Translations under genes and position numbers: made by a program
NCBI GenBank assembly: GCA_021823385.1
Contig: JAKAOC010000052.1
Location: forward strand, 1 to 9,535
Length of the DNA stretch: 9,535 nucleotides
DNA from: Actinomycetes bacterium
GTDB taxonomy: Bacteria; Actinomycetota; Acidimicrobiia; Acidimicrobiales; Acidimicrobiaceae
Direction of reading: 5' to 3'
In this document: positions 1-6,534 of the stretch, piece by piece
How positions within the stretch are numbered: position 1 is the stretch's first letter
How the letters are laid out: every line of letters begins with the position of its first letter
The notes under the pieces: generated by a model
The model's database searches: none
Seen by the model: the letters and a program-made list of their open reading frames with translations, nothing else
Told to the model about the DNA's origin: nothing

Positions 1-201
1 GTCCACGTTCACCTTCACCACCTTGACCGCGTCCCCCCTGCCCGCCGCGATCGCCTCCAGCTCGGGAGCGACCATCCGGCACGGGGCGCACCAAGGTGCC
101 CAGAAATCGACGATCACGGGGACCTTAGACTGCAGGACTTCGCGATCGAAGGCCTCCCAGTTGTCCGCCTCGATCGATGAACTGCCTTTGCGCTTTCTCA
201 T
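1..201 (-). CDS. Thioredoxin, N-terminal part (cut by the left edge)
   Basis: Only the first 67 codons are present; the rest lies beyond the left edge. The protein reads as a classic thioredoxin: an N-terminal helix (about residues 14-23), the beta strand VPVIVDFWA (27-35), then the active site W37-C38-A39-P40-C41-R42 and the following helix [10 protein letters not shown]. It is predicted to be a cytoplasmic thiol-disulfide reductase served by thioredoxin reductase. The active site is CAPC rather than the canonical CGPC, which may shift redox potential or partner choice. The ATG at 201 is the only sensible start: the same frame has a TGA at 228-226 and no start codon between. A GGAGG sits only 1 nt before the ATG, too close to act as a normal ribosome site, and a -10 box ends 6 nt upstream, so the message is probably leaderless. 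An operator-like palindrome overlaps the promoter. Confidence 0.93.
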   Translation of the reverse strand, partial: MRKRKGSSSIEADNWEAFDREVLQSKVPVIVDFWAPWCAPCRMVAPELEAIAAGRGDAVKVVKVNVD

Positions 202-207
202 GCCTCC

Positions 208-236
208 ACTATACCCCCTGGGGTATCAAGTGTTCA
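208..236 (-). promoter_or_regulatory. Predicted leaderless promoter of the thioredoxin gene
   Basis: Read on the minus strand, TGAACA (236-231, 4 of 6 to the -35 consensus) is followed after exactly 17 bp by TATAGT (213-208, 5 of 6 to the -10 consensus). The thioredoxin ATG begins 6 nt after the -10 box, so transcription should start at or next to the A of the ATG. The -35 box lies inside the end of the upstream acrylyl-CoA reductase gene. The spacing is seen directly; promoter activity is inferred. Confidence 0.55.
211..226 (-). promoter_or_regulatory. Operator-like inverted repeat, CsoR/CstR/RcnR/FrmR type
   Basis: The sequence ATACCCC-CT-GGGGTAT is a perfect 7 bp inverted repeat with a 2 bp centre. 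It fills most of the spacer between the -35 and -10 boxes of the thioredoxin promoter and shares its first bases with the -10 box (211-213) and its last base with the stop codon of the upstream gene. G/C tracts flanked by AT ends, as in TACCC...GGGTA, are the known form of operators for DUF156 repressors (copper CsoR, persulfide CstR, nickel/cobalt RcnR, formaldehyde FrmR). A bound tetramer would block the promoter. The stem has no T-run and only a 2 nt loop, so a terminator is unlikely. No DUF156 gene is in the window. Confidence 0.6.
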
Positions 237-1215
237 CATCAATCACCACACGCCCCTTGACGTGCCCGACCAGTATCTCGTCGGCCAGGCGATCCAGGTC
301 GTCCAATCCGTAAACCGAGGTGAGGGACTCGAGGGTCACCCGGGGTATCACCTCGGCCAGACGCGTCCACGCCTCCTGGCGGCGGGAGTTGGGGCAGGTG
401 ACGGAGTCGATGCCCAGGATGTTGCAGCCACGCACGACGAAGGGCATGACATTGGCGCTGAAGGCCGAGCCTCCCGCCAGGCCGACCGAGGCGACCGACG
501 CCCCGGGATCCAGCTGGCCCAGCAGCCGTCCCAGCGTCGAGCCGCCCACGTTGTCTATGGCACCACAAAAGCGGGCGGACTCGAGCGGGCGGTTCGTCGG
601 CTCGGAAAGATCCTGCCGGGCCACCACTTCGGTTGCGCCCAGCTCGCGCAAGTAGGACTCCTCCTCCATTCGGCCGGTGGAAGCGGCCACCTGGTAACCC
701 AGGCGCGCAAGAGCCAGGACGGCGACGGAGCCGACCCCGCCGGCCGCGCCGGTCACCAGCACCGGGTGCTCCCCTCCCGGGGAGAGCTGATGGTCCTCGA
801 GGGCCATGATCGCCAGCATCGCCGTCAAGCCGGCGGTTCCCAGCGCCATCGCCTGGAAGGTGGAGAGGCTCTCCGGCAGCTTGATGGCGAAGTCCGGGTT
901 GACACGCTGGACGGTCGAATAGCCGCCCCAGTAGATCTCGCCGACCCGCCACCCGGTCACCGCCACCCGGTCGCCGACCGAGAAGCGTGGATCAGCGCTC
1001 TCCTCCACGACTCCGGCCAGATCCACACCCGGAACATGGGGATAGCTGCGCACCAGGCGACCGATGCCGTTGATGACCATGCCGTCCTTGTAGTTCAGCG
1101 TGGAGTAATCGACCTTGACGCGCAGACCCTCTGCGGGCAGCGCCGAGTCGTCCAGTTCGCGGACCGCGCCGCTGACCTTGCCGTCCGTCTCGTCGATGAC
1201 AAAGGCCTTGACCAT
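226..1215 (-). CDS. acuI: Acrylyl-CoA reductase, AcuI/YhdH family (MDR superfamily)
   Basis: This 329-residue medium-chain dehydrogenase/reductase resembles E. coli YhdH/AcuI along its whole length and matches the family's usual size. The family uses NADPH to reduce acrylyl-CoA to propionyl-CoA, a detoxifying step in 3-hydroxypropionate and DMSP metabolism. Family signatures seen are YSTLNYKDGMVINGIG (38-52), PGVDLAGVV (62-70), TGWRVGEIYWGGYS (87-100), GTAGLTAMLAIMALED (126-141), the nucleotide-binding VTGAAGGVGSVAV (154-166), GAIDNVGG (218-225) and GLAGG...VMPFVVRG...GIDSV (245-272). No zinc-ligand pattern is present, as expected for this branch. The start is fixed by a strong Shine-Dalgarno AAGGAGG (1221-1227) 5 nt before the ATG. 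The enzyme class is secure, but the physiological substrate could be another 2-enoyl-CoA or quinone-like electrophile. Confidence 0.92.
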   Translation of the reverse strand: MVKAFVIDETDGKVSGAVRELDDSALPAEGLRVKVDYSTLNYKDGMVINGIGRLVRSYPHVPGVDLAGVVEESADPRFSVGDRVAVTGWRVGEIYWGGYSTVQRVNPDFAIKLPESLSTFQAMALGTAGLTAMLAIMALEDHQLSPGGEHPVLVTGAAGGVGSVAVLALARLGYQVAASTGRMEEESYLRELGATEVVARQDLSEPTNRPLESARFCGAIDNVGGSTLGRLLGQLDPGASVASVGLAGGSAFSANVMPFVVRGCNILGIDSVTCPNSRRQEAWTRLAEVIPRVTLESLTSVYGLDDLDRLADEILVGHVKGRVVIDVNT

Positions 1216-1267
1216 CTCGTCCTCCTTCTAGCCTGCGCTCGATCCTATTGCATGCCCGCGGCCGGCA

Positions 1268-1296
1268 ATGGTATCCGCGCCCGCCGCGGCGTTCAA
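1268..1296 (-). promoter_or_regulatory. Candidate promoter of the acrylyl-CoA reductase gene
   Basis: In the 92 nt gap upstream of acuI, TTGAAC (1296-1291) and TACCAT (1273-1268) are separated by exactly 17 bp, each matching its consensus at 4 of 6 positions. A start near 1261 would give a leader of about 45 nt carrying the strong Shine-Dalgarno at 1221-1227. No T-tailed hairpin was seen in this gap, so read-through from the protease gene is also possible. Confidence 0.4.
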
Positions 1297-1307
1297 CGCG
1301 AGTGCGC

Positions 1308-2453
1308 TCAGACGCGCGCCGCGGGCCGCCGGCTTGCGCGCAGCATGCACAGCTGCAGGTAGCGCGAGATGTCGCTCGGCGAGACGATTCCCACCAGCTC
1401 GCCGTCGTCGCCAAGCACCAGCGCCCTCCCGTCGGGAGAGGCCTGCATGCGCTCCAGCATCTCCGGCAACGGATCGTCCGGGTGCGCCAGAGGCACCTGG
1501 GACAGCGGCGTGGCCACTTCGGCCAAAGTCGTCTCCTCGCGGACCAGCGGCGGGACGCGCCTGATCTTGGCAAGCGTGGCCAGGCCAGTCGGCCTCCGGT
1601 CGGGTCCGGCGATCGGGAACGAGGTGAAGTGGTAGCGCTCGAGCGCCTGCTCGACCAGCCCGGAGACCGTGGTGGCCGGCTCGAAGACAACCGGGTCGGC
1701 GGTCATGATGTCCCGGACCCGTACGCCTGCCAGAGTGCTGCGAATCACCGTCGCCCCCTCCTCGGCCCTGGCCGCCGAGATCAGGAACCAGCCCAGGAAC
1801 GCGAACCAAAGGCCCACCAGGTATCCGTAGATGAACGTGATGACACCCAGGCCGACCAAGGCATAGCCGAACCCGACGCCCGCCCGCGAGGCGGTCACGG
1901 CCGCGCGGGTGCGATCGCCGGTGAAGTGCCAGATGCCCGCCCTCAGCACGCGGCCGCCGTCGAGCGGCGCGGCCGGGATCATGTTGAAGCCGCCCAGCAG
2001 CAGGTTCATCCAGGCCAGCCAGCCAAGCGCCGCCTCCAGGACACCCGAGCCCAGGGCGGCGGCCAAGGCCGCCAGGGCCCCGAAGACGCCGGAAAGCACG
2101 AAGCTGGTCAGCGGTCCCACCACCGCGATGCGGAAGTCCGCCCCGGGAGTGAGGGCGTCGCCCTCCAGCTCCGAGACCCCTCCGAAGAGCCAAAGCGTTA
2201 TCCGCCGCACACCTATGCCGTTTCGCTTGGCCAAGAGGGCGTGCGCAGTCTCATGGGCGAGCAGCGAGACATAGAAGAGAAGCGCGGTGGAAACCCCGAC
2301 CACCCAGTAGACGACCTGGCCCGACCCGGCGGCGTCGGCCGGAAGCACCAGGGCCGAGAGCTCCCAGGCGATCAGGAAGAAGATGACGAGCACGCTCCAA
2401 TTCATCCCCAGTGGGATTCCGCCGATCCTGCCGAGACGCACGCTTTGTTCCAT
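1308..2453 (-). CDS. Site-2 protease (M50, Rip3-like) with two CBS domains
   Basis: This 381-residue integral membrane metalloprotease cleaves substrates inside the membrane. The zinc site is H67-E68-T-A-H71 in one transmembrane helix, completed by D165 in N157-M-I-P-A-A-P-L-D165-G-G-R168. Hydrophobic segments lie at about 18-37, 47-71, 106-134, 141-160, 194-213 and 214-230. Two CBS motifs follow, at about 243-300 (VRVRDIMTADPVV) and 307-368 (ending GELVGIVSPSDISRYL), giving a possible nucleotide-sensing tail. The layout and the opening LGRIGGIP...WSVLVI match mycobacterial Rip3 (Rv2625c, about 393 residues). That match supports the ATG at 2453; the open frame runs 76 codons further upstream with no family resemblance. 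No good Shine-Dalgarno precedes the ATG; an AGGAGG farther up (about 2492-2497) would fit only a non-standard CTG. No anti-sigma factor or other obvious substrate gene is adjacent. Confidence 0.9.
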   Translation of the reverse strand: MEQSVRLGRIGGIPLGMNWSVLVIFFLIAWELSALVLPADAAGSGQVVYWVVGVSTALLFYVSLLAHETAHALLAKRNGIGVRRITLWLFGGVSELEGDALTPGADFRIAVVGPLTSFVLSGVFGALAALAAALGSGVLEAALGWLAWMNLLLGGFNMIPAAPLDGGRVLRAGIWHFTGDRTRAAVTASRAGVGFGYALVGLGVITFIYGYLVGLWFAFLGWFLISAARAEEGATVIRSTLAGVRVRDIMTADPVVFEPATTVSGLVEQALERYHFTSFPIAGPDRRPTGLATLAKIRRVPPLVREETTLAEVATPLSQVPLAHPDDPLPEMLERMQASPDGRALVLGDDGELVGIVSPSDISRYLQLCMLRASRRPAARV

Positions 2454-2619
2454 GGCTATCGCCGCCCGGGACGAGTGCAGCGCGGACGGCGCCTCCTGAA
2501 AACAAGCATTGGGCGAGGCAGGACACGGCGCTAGAGCCGAACGCCTCAAGCACCTGGTACGCAGGACACCTTGCGGAACCGCCGGCATGCGAGGGCCCCG
2601 GGGAGGGCGAAGTCGCGCC

Positions 2620-3543
2620 TCAGGTGGGCATGGCCCTGGCGTACCAATGGACGAACCGGGCATCGGGTACGGCCCTGGCAACCGCCCGCTCTACCTCCGC
2701 TCCGATGGTCCCGCTCCTCTCCAGAGTGGTGTCGGCCCGAAGGTAACCTTCCACCTCGACCAGAAGAGAGCGCCCCATCCATCGGGCCCGCACGTGGGCA
2801 TGCTCGACCCCGTCCACCTCCATTGCCGCGTCGCCGGCCGCCTTCAACACGCCGTCCTCGACGCCGTCGGTCAGGTGGCGCACGATGTCGCGGGTCACCT
2901 CCAGGCCGACGTGGCAGACGAAAAGGGTCATGACCAGGCCCGCGGCCCCGTCCGCCCAAGGCAGGCCGAAGGCCACGCCCACCAGGCCGAGCATTGCGCC
3001 CGCCGAGGAAAGCGCGTCCAGCCAGGAGTGCTGTGCATCGGCAACGAGTGCCGCGGAGTGGATGCGCCTGCCGACCCGCAACTTGTACCTGGCCACCACC
3101 TGGTTTCCGATGATTCCCACCGCCGCCGCGGCGATGCCGTAGGCGATATGGGTGGTGGTGCCGTGCTCGGCCAGCTTGCGCAAACTGATAACCGCCGTCA
3201 GGACGGCGCTTGCCCATATGACCAGTGCCACGGCGAGGCCGGCCAGATCCTCGGCCCTCTCCCATCCGTAGGGATGCGTCTCCGACGGCCGGCGCTTGGA
3301 GACGCGCAGACCCACGAAGACGGCCAGCGAGGTGCTCACGTCGGAGAGGTTGTGCAAGGCGTCGCCGAGGAGCCCGACGGATCCGCTCAGGGCGGCGATG
3401 GCCAATTCCACGAAGCCGGTGACCGCGAGCCCGACGGCGGAAACGCCGATGGCGCGATTCGCGTCCCTGCGATCCGCGGAATCATCACCGCGCCCCGCGG
3501 CTGCGAACGGCTCCCAGTCCTGCCCTTGGGTGGCCTGATGCAT
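2620..3543 (-). CDS. Cation diffusion facilitator (CDF) metal efflux transporter
   Basis: This 307-residue protein is a proton-coupled divalent metal exporter of the cytoplasmic membrane. After a polar N-terminus come six hydrophobic segments, at about 33-52, 54-79, 98-119, 131-150, 164-192 and 197-214. The transport site is complete: D61 and the H64-N-L-S-D68 motif in the second helix and H172-S-W-L-D176 in the fifth. The HxxxD/HxxxD pair is usual for Zn/Cd-type members, though Co/Ni members exist in actinobacteria. A soluble C-terminal domain (about 215-305) carries H248 and H250, typical of the metal-sensing dimer domain. GGAGG (3552-3556), inside the end of the ArsR gene, lies 8 nt before the ATG, and only 2 nt separate the two genes, so they form an operon with the upstream repressor as the likely regulator. 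The exact metal cannot be told from sequence alone. Confidence 0.93.
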   Translation of the reverse strand: MHQATQGQDWEPFAAAGRGDDSADRRDANRAIGVSAVGLAVTGFVELAIAALSGSVGLLGDALHNLSDVSTSLAVFVGLRVSKRRPSETHPYGWERAEDLAGLAVALVIWASAVLTAVISLRKLAEHGTTTHIAYGIAAAAVGIIGNQVVARYKLRVGRRIHSAALVADAQHSWLDALSSAGAMLGLVGVAFGLPWADGAAGLVMTLFVCHVGLEVTRDIVRHLTDGVEDGVLKAAGDAAMEVDGVEHAHVRARWMGRSLLVEVEGYLRADTTLERSGTIGAEVERAVARAVPDARFVHWYARAMPT

Positions 3544-3545
3544 TC

Positions 3546-3917
3546 TCAGATCCTCCCCCGCGTCCGATGGTGGCCGGAGGCGTCCTCCGGGTGGGAGGAT
3601 CGCTCGCCCGATATGTGCTCCGCATGGAACAGTGCCTGTTCGGCGAGCTTGCGCACGTGGTCACTCTCGGCGGCGTAGTAGGCCTTGGTACCTTCCCGGC
3701 GCACCGTCACCAGCCTGGCCAGGCGCAGCTTGGCCAGATGCTGGGAAACCCCGGCCGGATTTACCCCCAGGTGGCCGGCCAGGTCGTTGACCGAGTGCTC
3801 GCCGTGCAAAAGGGCCCAAACGATCTTCAGGCGCGTCTGGTCGGCAAGGAGCTTGAAGGTCTCAACAGCCAGGTCCAGCTGCTCAGCGGTGGGTTCCCTT
3901 ACTATCTGCGTATCCAC
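3546..3917 (-). CDS. ArsR/SmtB-family metal-sensing repressor, KmtR-like
   Basis: This 123-residue winged-helix repressor has the family core LADQTRLKIVWALLHGEHSVNDLAGHLGVNPAGVSQHLAKLRLARLVTVRREGTKAYY (24-81), with the recognition helix at about 53-66. The last helix and tail carry metal-ligand candidates H87, H98, E100, H101, H109, H116 and H117. Their spacing fits the alpha-5 pattern H-x10-H-x2-H of zinc/nickel sensors (H87, H98, H101). It also fits four of the five KmtR ligands as I recall them (H87, E100, H101, H109). The aspartate expected two residues before H87 in the CzrA pattern is S85, with E84 and D86 beside it. There is no CxC arsenic/cadmium site in the recognition helix. The start is GTG at 3917, 7 nt after a perfect TATAAT, so the message is probably leaderless. 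It very likely represses itself and the CDF exporter, with release on metal binding. Confidence 0.93.
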   Translation of the reverse strand: MDTQIVREPTAEQLDLAVETFKLLADQTRLKIVWALLHGEHSVNDLAGHLGVNPAGVSQHLAKLRLARLVTVRREGTKAYYAAESDHVRKLAEQALFHAEHISGERSSHPEDASGHHRTRGRI

Positions 3918-3924
3918 GTAGCTA

Positions 3925-3930
3925 ATTATA
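3925..3930 (-). promoter_or_regulatory. -10 box of the ArsR-CDF operon
   Basis: A perfect TATAAT lies on the minus strand 7 nt before the GTG start of the repressor. It sits in a short AT-rich patch (about 3918-3931) that stands out in GC-rich surroundings. No convincing -35 hexamer is seen 16-18 bp upstream, which would suit a repressor-controlled or factor-assisted promoter. Transcription should begin at about the GTG itself. I could not define a clean ArsR operator; the AT-rich patch is the best place to look. Confidence 0.5.
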
Positions 3931-4017
3931 GAACCGGGTTGCGGTCGGCGCCGCCGGAATGCCGCCTCCCCGCGGCAGAGGGGCGCCGGCGCGTATCCCG
4001 GGCCGCTCGCAGCAGGT

Positions 4018-4752
4018 CTAGGACCGGCCCCCCGTCACCAGTCGCTCCCGGTCGAACATCGCCGCCACGGCGCGCCATCCGAACCTGTCGATGACCAGGA
4101 GCGCTACGGCCAGGCCCACCGTGATCCCCAGCGATGCGTGGATGACGTTGAAGGTCATGAGGCCCACCACCACCAGGGGCGGAAGGCTGGCCAGCACACT
4201 CAGCTGCTGTGCGGTGCGCACGTCGGCCGAGCGTGTGGAGATGGCGATGCCCACCAGTATCGACCAGCCGGCCAGCAGCGGCGTGAAGACGAGCTGGACC
4301 AGGATGTGCGATCCGGAGTAGATGGCGGAGGCCACCGCGGGCTCGGCGAATATCGCCGCGGCGGCGAGGAAGACCCCGAAGACCGCATAGGAGATGGCGA
4401 CCGTGGGCACGAACGCCGCCAAGGCTTTCCCGAACAGGAACTCCTGCGAACTGATGGGGGTGATGAGCACCGGCTCGAGGGTCCCCTGCTCGCGCTCACC
4501 CACCACTGAATAGGCGCTGAGCGAGGAAGGCACGATGGCGGGGATGATGAGCATGTAAAGAAGCGCGAGACCGATGCGGGCGTTGAAGGCGGTGCTCGTC
4601 ACGGTCACCTTGATGGCGAAGAGCTGGATCATGGGCGCGATAGTGAATACGAGCGGCATGACCGCCATGGTCACGACCACGAAGCGGTTGCGCCGGTAGT
4701 CCCTCAGCTCCTTCTTGGACATGGCCCAGATCCGGCTCCAGCTGTCGCTCAT
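4018..4752 (-). CDS. ABC-2 type transporter permease
   Basis: This 244-residue membrane subunit of an ABC exporter has about six hydrophobic segments, at roughly 25-47, 58-82, 108-136, 150-172, 185-204 and 206-222. The sequence VVGEREQGTLEPVLITPISSQEFLFGK (83-109) is the typical cytoplasmic motif of ABC-2/NatB-like permeases (ERExGTLE...TP), where the ATPase docks. The N-terminal amphipathic helix SRIWAMSKKELRDYRRNR is also usual for the family. The ATG overlaps the stop of the ATPase gene as ATGA, so the two are translationally coupled and form one exporter. Substrate unknown: the family covers sodium, drugs, lipids and polysaccharides, and no neighbour settles it. The gene is followed by 100 nt of GC-rich sequence before the ArsR gene. 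Confidence 0.9.
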   Translation of the reverse strand: MSDSWSRIWAMSKKELRDYRRNRFVVVTMAVMPLVFTIAPMIQLFAIKVTVTSTAFNARIGLALLYMLIIPAIVPSSLSAYSVVGEREQGTLEPVLITPISSQEFLFGKALAAFVPTVAISYAVFGVFLAAAAIFAEPAVASAIYSGSHILVQLVFTPLLAGWSILVGIAISTRSADVRTAQQLSVLASLPPLVVVGLMTFNVIHASLGITVGLAVALLVIDRFGWRAVAAMFDRERLVTGGRS

Positions 4753-5771
4753 TGCCGCCCCGCCTTCTCCTCTTCGCCCACCAGCTCCAGGTAGACGTCC
4801 TCCAAGGAGTGACGGGACTCGGCGATGGACAGGACGTCCGCGGCCGCCCCAACCAGGGCCCTGGCCACGCCCGGGGCGGCGGTCTCCGGATCGGACACCT
4901 CGAGTTGGTACAACCCGGCCCCGGAGGCGGACCAGCTCTCCACGCCGGGCAGGCCGGCAAAGAGGGCGCCCGGATCGGGCAGCGGAGCCTTGGTGCGCAC
5001 CTCCAGCGTCCTGGCGAACAGCTCCTTGCGCAGCTCGTCCGGGCGGCCGATCATTCGCAGAGTGGTGTTGAGGATCGCTACCCGGTCGCAGAGCCGTTCG
5101 GCCTCATCAAGCCGGTGGGTGGTGAGGAAGATGGTGACTCCCCTCTCGCGCATACCGCTCACCAGTTCGTGAACCTCGCGCGCGGCCACCGGATCGAGGC
5201 CCGAGGTGGGCTCGTCGAGGAAGAGGACCTCCGGATCGTTCAGCAAGGCCCTGGCCAGGGCCACCCTCTGGCGAAGCCCTTTTGAAAGCGCACCGCAGAG
5301 ATCCTTCGAGCGATCCAGAAGGTTCACGGCCCCAAGGGCATTCCGAATCCGCCGCTTGGTCTCGCTCAACCCGTAGAGGCCGGCGAAGCACTCGAGGTTC
5401 TCCTCCACGGTCAGGCGCGAATAGAGGCCGGGCGACTCGGGCATTATCGAGATTCTCCGGCGGATGGCGGGGCCGTTGGCGGCCGTCAGCGCAAGCCCCG
5501 CCACCCTGGCCGATCCCGAGGTCGGGGCGATGAGCGTTCCGAGAGTTCTCACCGTGGTCGTCTTGCCGGCGCCATTGGGTCCGAGGAAGCCGAAGACCTC
5601 GCCGTAGCCGATCTCGAAGGAGACATCCGAATAGGCGAGGCGATCGCCGAAGCGCTTGGTCAGGTGCTCGACCGCAAGTGCCGGCCCGTCGGCTCTCTTG
5701 CCACCCGGAGCCTGTGAGCCGCCTTCACCTTGCCTACCGACCACCTCGGTCCCTTCGTCGAACGGGCACAT
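4749..5771 (-). CDS. ABC transporter ATP-binding protein (exporter type, with DUF4162 tail)
   Basis: This 340-residue ATPase drives the permease that follows it. Counting from the ATG at 5771, Walker A is G64-PNGAGKTT (64-72). The Q-loop position is E112 in IMPESPGLY, a replacement seen often in this exporter group. The signature is LSKGLRQR (163-170), Walker B is VLFLDEP (182-188) with catalytic E187, and the H-loop is H219. Residues 250-330 look like the DUF4162 domain that often ends such ATPases. The first 32 residues are poorly conserved low-complexity sequence, so the start is uncertain. ATG 5771 is preferred as the only ATG; GTG at 5783 (4 codons longer) and GTG at 5744 (preceded by GAAGGGA) are alternatives. 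None has a strong Shine-Dalgarno. The stop overlaps the permease start. Confidence 0.9.
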   Translation of the reverse strand: MCPFDEGTEVVGRQGEGGSQAPGGKRADGPALAVEHLTKRFGDRLAYSDVSFEIGYGEVFGFLGPNGAGKTTTVRTLGTLIAPTSGSARVAGLALTAANGPAIRRRISIMPESPGLYSRLTVEENLECFAGLYGLSETKRRIRNALGAVNLLDRSKDLCGALSKGLRQRVALARALLNDPEVLFLDEPTSGLDPVAAREVHELVSGMRERGVTIFLTTHRLDEAERLCDRVAILNTTLRMIGRPDELRKELFARTLEVRTKAPLPDPGALFAGLPGVESWSASGAGLYQLEVSDPETAAPGVARALVGAAADVLSIAESRHSLEDVYLELVGEEEKAGRQ

Positions 5772-5805
5772 CCAGCTGCGCACAGGCGCAGAAGGCGACT
5801 ACCAA

Positions 5806-5834
5806 GTGCTATCACCCTCGGTGCACCCCGTCAA
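5806..5834 (-). promoter_or_regulatory. Candidate promoter of the ABC exporter operon
   Basis: On the minus strand TTGACG (5834-5829, 5 of 6 to the -35 consensus) is followed after 17 bp by TAGCAC (5811-5806). TGA immediately before the -10 gives an extended -10 (TGn), which would offset the weak hexamer. Transcription would start near 5799, leaving a short leader of about 16-28 nt. It lies in the 112 nt gap after the TRIC gene, so the exporter probably has its own control. Confidence 0.5.
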
Positions 5835-5846
5835 CGTGGCCGAGGC

Positions 5847-5860
5847 GCGCAAGGTTGCGC
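5847..5860. repeat. Perfect 6+6 bp inverted repeat upstream of the exporter promoter
   Basis: GCGCAA-GG-TTGCGC is a perfect inverted repeat with 6 bp arms and a 2 bp centre. Its edge is 12 bp upstream of the predicted -35 box of the ABC exporter promoter, where an activator would bind. The 2 nt loop and the lack of a T-run argue against a terminator for the TRIC gene. It could be chance in GC-rich DNA; no known operator family is recognised. Confidence 0.35.
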
Positions 5861-5883
5861 AGTGGAACCGGGCCCCGGGCGAA

Positions 5884-6534
5884 TCAGTCATGGCTCGCCC
5901 CGCCCGCATGGGCGCCTGGCTGCGAGCCCGGCATGTTCAGGTTGAAGAGGACCCCGACCATGCGTATCGCGAAGCACAGGAGGGCGGCGGCCGCGGCAAT
6001 TGCCCCGCTATAGAAATGGAAGCTCAGCGACACCGCCGTCAGGGTGGCGCCCAGAGCTGCGGGAACGGCGTAAAGCCCGCTCGAAAGTACGGTCGGCACT
6101 CTCCTGATGACCACGTCACGAAGGGTTCCCCCGCCAACACCCGTGATGGTCCCCAGTATGACCGACTGGAACGCGCCCAGATGCGCCGCATAGGCGGTGG
6201 TGGTCCCCGTGACGCAGAACAACGCCAGGCCGGCTGCGTCGAAGACCGTGATCGAGCGCTGCACCCGGATCCAGATATGGCGGGCCAGGAAAGCAGCAAG
6301 GCCGGCGCCGGCGCCAACCGCCATATAGCGCCAGTCCCTGAACGCCGCCGGCGGGAACGAGCCGATGAGGACGTCACGAATGATGCCGCCTCCGAGCGCG
6401 GTCAAGACTGCCAGCACGACGATTCCGACGACGTCGAGGCTCTCGGCCTCCATGGCAGTAAGCGCTCCGTTCAGCCCGAAGACGAAGGTGCCCGCCAGAT
6501 CCAGCACCAACTGCAGCGTCGAGCCGGTGGTCAA
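5884..6534 (-). CDS. TRIC/UPF0126-family membrane protein (YicG/YadS-like)
   Basis: This 216-residue inner-membrane protein is built from two similar halves. Each half has three hydrophobic helices with a glycine-rich kink: LGGGIIRDVLIG (47-58) and VGGGTLRDVVIR (133-144). This internal duplication and the GGGxxRD motif define the prokaryotic relatives of trimeric intracellular cation channels. Structures of this family are trimers with one pore per subunit; the transported species is debated (K+ or other cations, and some members are linked to glycine uptake). The last 15 residues are polar tail. The start is TTG at 6534, supported by GGAGG 6 nt upstream and by a TTGA overlap with the stop of the amidohydrolase gene; the first in-frame ATG (residue 28) would remove the first helix. 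The two genes form one operon with translational coupling. Confidence 0.9.
   Translation of the reverse strand: MTTGSTLQLVLDLAGTFVFGLNGALTAMEAESLDVVGIVVLAVLTALGGGIIRDVLIGSFPPAAFRDWRYMAVGAGAGLAAFLARHIWIRVQRSITVFDAAGLALFCVTGTTTAYAAHLGAFQSVILGTITGVGGGTLRDVVIRRVPTVLSSGLYAVPAALGATLTAVSLSFHFYSGAIAAAAALLCFAIRMVGVLFNLNMPGSQPGAHAGGASHD

Noticed and set aside
342..348. GGGGTAT half-site resembling the thioredoxin operator
   Set aside because: It lies inside the acrylyl-CoA reductase gene, its partner arm is imperfect (CACCC), and it is over 100 bp from the thioredoxin promoter.
1248..2534. 428-codon open frame opposite the site-2 protease
   Set aside because: It is low-complexity, rich in Arg/Gly/Pro/His, without domains, and mirrors a clearly real gene; long antisense frames are common in high-GC DNA.
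2594..2606. CCCCGGGG palindrome after the CDF stop as a terminator
   Set aside because: The stem lacks a loop and there is no T-run on the minus strand; the 166 nt gap otherwise shows nothing convincing.
2509..3678. 389-codon open frame opposite the CDF gene
   Set aside because: Its composition is typical of antisense translation and it shows no family motif; the minus-strand CDF and ArsR genes explain the region.
3961..3985. GC-rich stem after the ABC permease as a terminator
   Set aside because: Only about 4 bp pair cleanly and no T-run follows, so it was not listed as a feature.
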